From positions 1-7,880 of the forward strand of contig CAMBRJ010000117.1 in assembly GCA_945870175.1 (NCBI GenBank): a stretch of DNA of 7,880 nucleotides, written 5' to 3'. The stretch's first letter is position 1. Every line of letters begins with the position of its first letter. Below the pieces are notes generated by a model. That model saw only the letters and a program-made list of their open reading frames with translations, had not been told where the DNA came from and made no database searches. The DNA comes from Gemmatimonas phototrophica. GTDB lineage: Bacteria; Gemmatimonadota; Gemmatimonadetes; Gemmatimonadales; Gemmatimonadaceae. The position numbers were made by a program, and so were the translations under genes. Below are positions 6,673 to 7,880 of the stretch, one piece after another.

Positions 6673-7880
6673 ATGCGCGTCCGCTCCTCCCGTTTCCTGC
6701 TTCCGGCCCTGCTCTGGGCCCTTCCTGCCGTCGTCTCCGCCCAGGCGGCGCCGCCCTTTTCGGCGGCTGATCTGGGGGCGCTCCGCCTGCGGAACATCGG
6801 CCCCGCCTCCATGAGCGGCCGCGTGGTCGACATGGACGTCGTCGAGTCCAATCCGAGCACGTGGTACGTGGCCGGTGCGACCGGCGGCCTGTGGCGCACC
6901 GAGGACAATGGGGTGACCTGGAGCTCCACCTTCGACGCGCCGGTGCACTCGATCGGCGACGTGGCGGTGTTCCAGCCCAACCCGCAGATCATCTGGGTGG
7001 GCACCGGCGAGCGGGCCAGCCGCCAGAGCGTGGGCTGGGGCGACGGCGTGTACAAGAGCACCGACGGCGGCAAGACGTGGCAGAACATGGGACTCGCCAC
7101 GAGCATGCACATCGGCCGCATTCAGCTGCACCCGAGTGACCCGAACATCGCGTACGTGGCCGCGCAGGGCTCCGTGTGGGGCGCCGGTGGCGACCGCGGG
7201 CTGTATCGCACCACCGATGGCGGCCGCACCTGGACGCGCACGCTGGCCGTGGACGACGAAACCGGCGCCACCGACGTGGCGATGGACTGGAACGATCCGA
7301 ACGTGCTGTACGCCGCCACGTATCAGCGGCGACGCAGCGCCTATGGATTCGACGGCGGCGGCCCGGGGAGCGCTCTCTGGAAGAGCATCGACGCCGGCGC
7401 GACCTGGACCAAGCTCACGGGGCACGGATTGCCCGAGGGGGAGTACGGTCGCATCGGCATCGGCGTGTATCGCAAGAATCCGAAAATTCTCACGGTCAGC
7501 ATCGAGCAGGGCGCGCGCTACAACGCCAGCACGGCGTACATCGTGCGCAAGGCGGGTGTGTATCGCAGTGAAGACGCGGGCGCCACGTGGACGTTCATGA
7601 GCGACTGGAATCCGCGGCCGATGTACGCCAGTCAGGTGATCATCGATCCCAACGACGACCAGCGCATCTACATGCTGAACGCGTATTCGTTCAGCGACAA
7701 CGGCGGCAAAACGTTTACGGCGCCGCGCACGACCACGCACGGCGACGATCGCTTCGTGTGGGTGAATCCCGCCAACAGCCGTCACGTGGTGAAGCTCGAT
7801 GACGGCGGCATCGGCATCAGCTACGACCGTGGCAACAAGTTTCTGTACGTCTCGTCGCTGCCGCTGTCGCAGTTCTATCG
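6673..7880 (+). CDS. Exported VPS10/Asp-box (BNR-like) beta-propeller protein, 5' part
   Basis: An open frame from ATG 6673 to the last base with no stop (402 codons visible), so the gene continues past the window. Signal peptide 1-23 with cleavage VSA|Q. The mature start (RNIGPASMSGRVVDMDV) and the GATGGLWRTEDNG stretch are typical of large secreted sortilin/VPS10-like or glycosyl-hydrolase-like propeller proteins, often about 1000 residues long. At least seven Asp-box-like turns are visible: TEDNGVTW (76-83), STDGGKTW (129-136), TTDGGRTW (180-187), SIDAGATW (238-245), SEDAGATW (299-306), SDNGGKTF (341-348) and a degenerate SYDRGNKF (383-390). These indicate stacked four-stranded blades. Asp-boxes are structural and do not prove hydrolase activity; the ligand or substrate is unknown. 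No clear Shine-Dalgarno precedes the ATG. It is divergent from the M28 peptidase, consistent with a shared role in extracellular polymer or peptide handling, which is inference. Confidence 0.9.
   Translation, partial: MRVRSSRFLLPALLWALPAVVSAQAAPPFSAADLGALRLRNIGPASMSGRVVDMDVVESNPSTWYVAGATGGLWRTEDNGVTWSSTFDAPVHSIGDVAVFQPNPQIIWVGTGERASRQSVGWGDGVYKSTDGGKTWQNMGLATSMHIGRIQLHPSDPNIAYVAAQGSVWGAGGDRGLYRTTDGGRTWTRTLAVDDETGATDVAMDWNDPNVLYAATYQRRRSAYGFDGGGPGSALWKSIDAGATWTKLTGHGLPEGEYGRIGIGVYRKNPKILTVSIEQGARYNASTAYIVRKAGVYRSEDAGATWTFMSDWNPRPMYASQVIIDPNDDQRIYMLNAYSFSDNGGKTFTAPRTTTHGDDRFVWVNPANSRHVVKLDDGGIGISYDRGNKFLYVSSLPLSQFY

Noticed and set aside
4784..6814. Long open frame (676 codons) on the plus strand
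   Set aside because: It is antisense to the M28 peptidase, which has a complete ligand set and signal peptide, and it runs on into the start of the propeller gene in another frame. The composition is low in information and no domain is seen.
6643..7785. Minus-strand open frame of 380 codons
   Set aside because: It is a shadow of the propeller gene, whose plus-strand frame carries seven Asp-box-like turns and a signal peptide.

Overview
This is a GC-rich (roughly 60-65% by eye) stretch of ordinary-looking bacterial chromosome, densely packed with genes. The protein set suggests a free-living Gram-negative heterotroph. The long exported VPS10/Asp-box propeller protein, the M28 peptidase with a large insertion between its metal ligands and the exported Ntn acylase all resemble proteins I associate with Gemmatimonadota. 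That lineage call is inference, because no rRNA or other phylogenetic marker is present.

Left arm (1-201): an intergenic block full of short direct and inverted repeats, with no gene seen. It leads into a compact plus-strand group, 202-4175, spaced by 14, 31 and 2 bases: a group II truncated haemoglobin; RsmD, the 16S rRNA guanine-966 methyltransferase; an exported penicillin-acylase-family Ntn hydrolase; and a type II (CoaW/Fumble-like) pantothenate kinase. The spacing suggests one operon mixing housekeeping (ribosome methylation, CoA synthesis) with gas or stress chemistry (haemoglobin) and periplasmic amide hydrolysis (acylase).

Right arm: a GC-rich hairpin at 4185-4205 separates this group from two convergent minus-strand genes. 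These are an exported M28 zinc metallopeptidase (6559 to 4673) followed, 55 bases downstream, by a small exported protein resembling surface-adhesin protein E (4617 to 4207). A 113-base divergent intergenic region (6560-6672) then leads into a plus-strand gene for an exported Asp-box/VPS10 beta-propeller protein, which is still open at the end of the window.

Four of the seven proteins have Sec-type signal peptides, and all four show Gln immediately after the predicted cleavage Ala. I see no IS element, phage gene, CRISPR array, tRNA or rRNA. I found no clear new defence or mobile system. The points most worth checking are the A|Q signal-peptide pattern, the tight coupling of the acylase to the type II pantothenate kinase, and the repeat block at the left edge.
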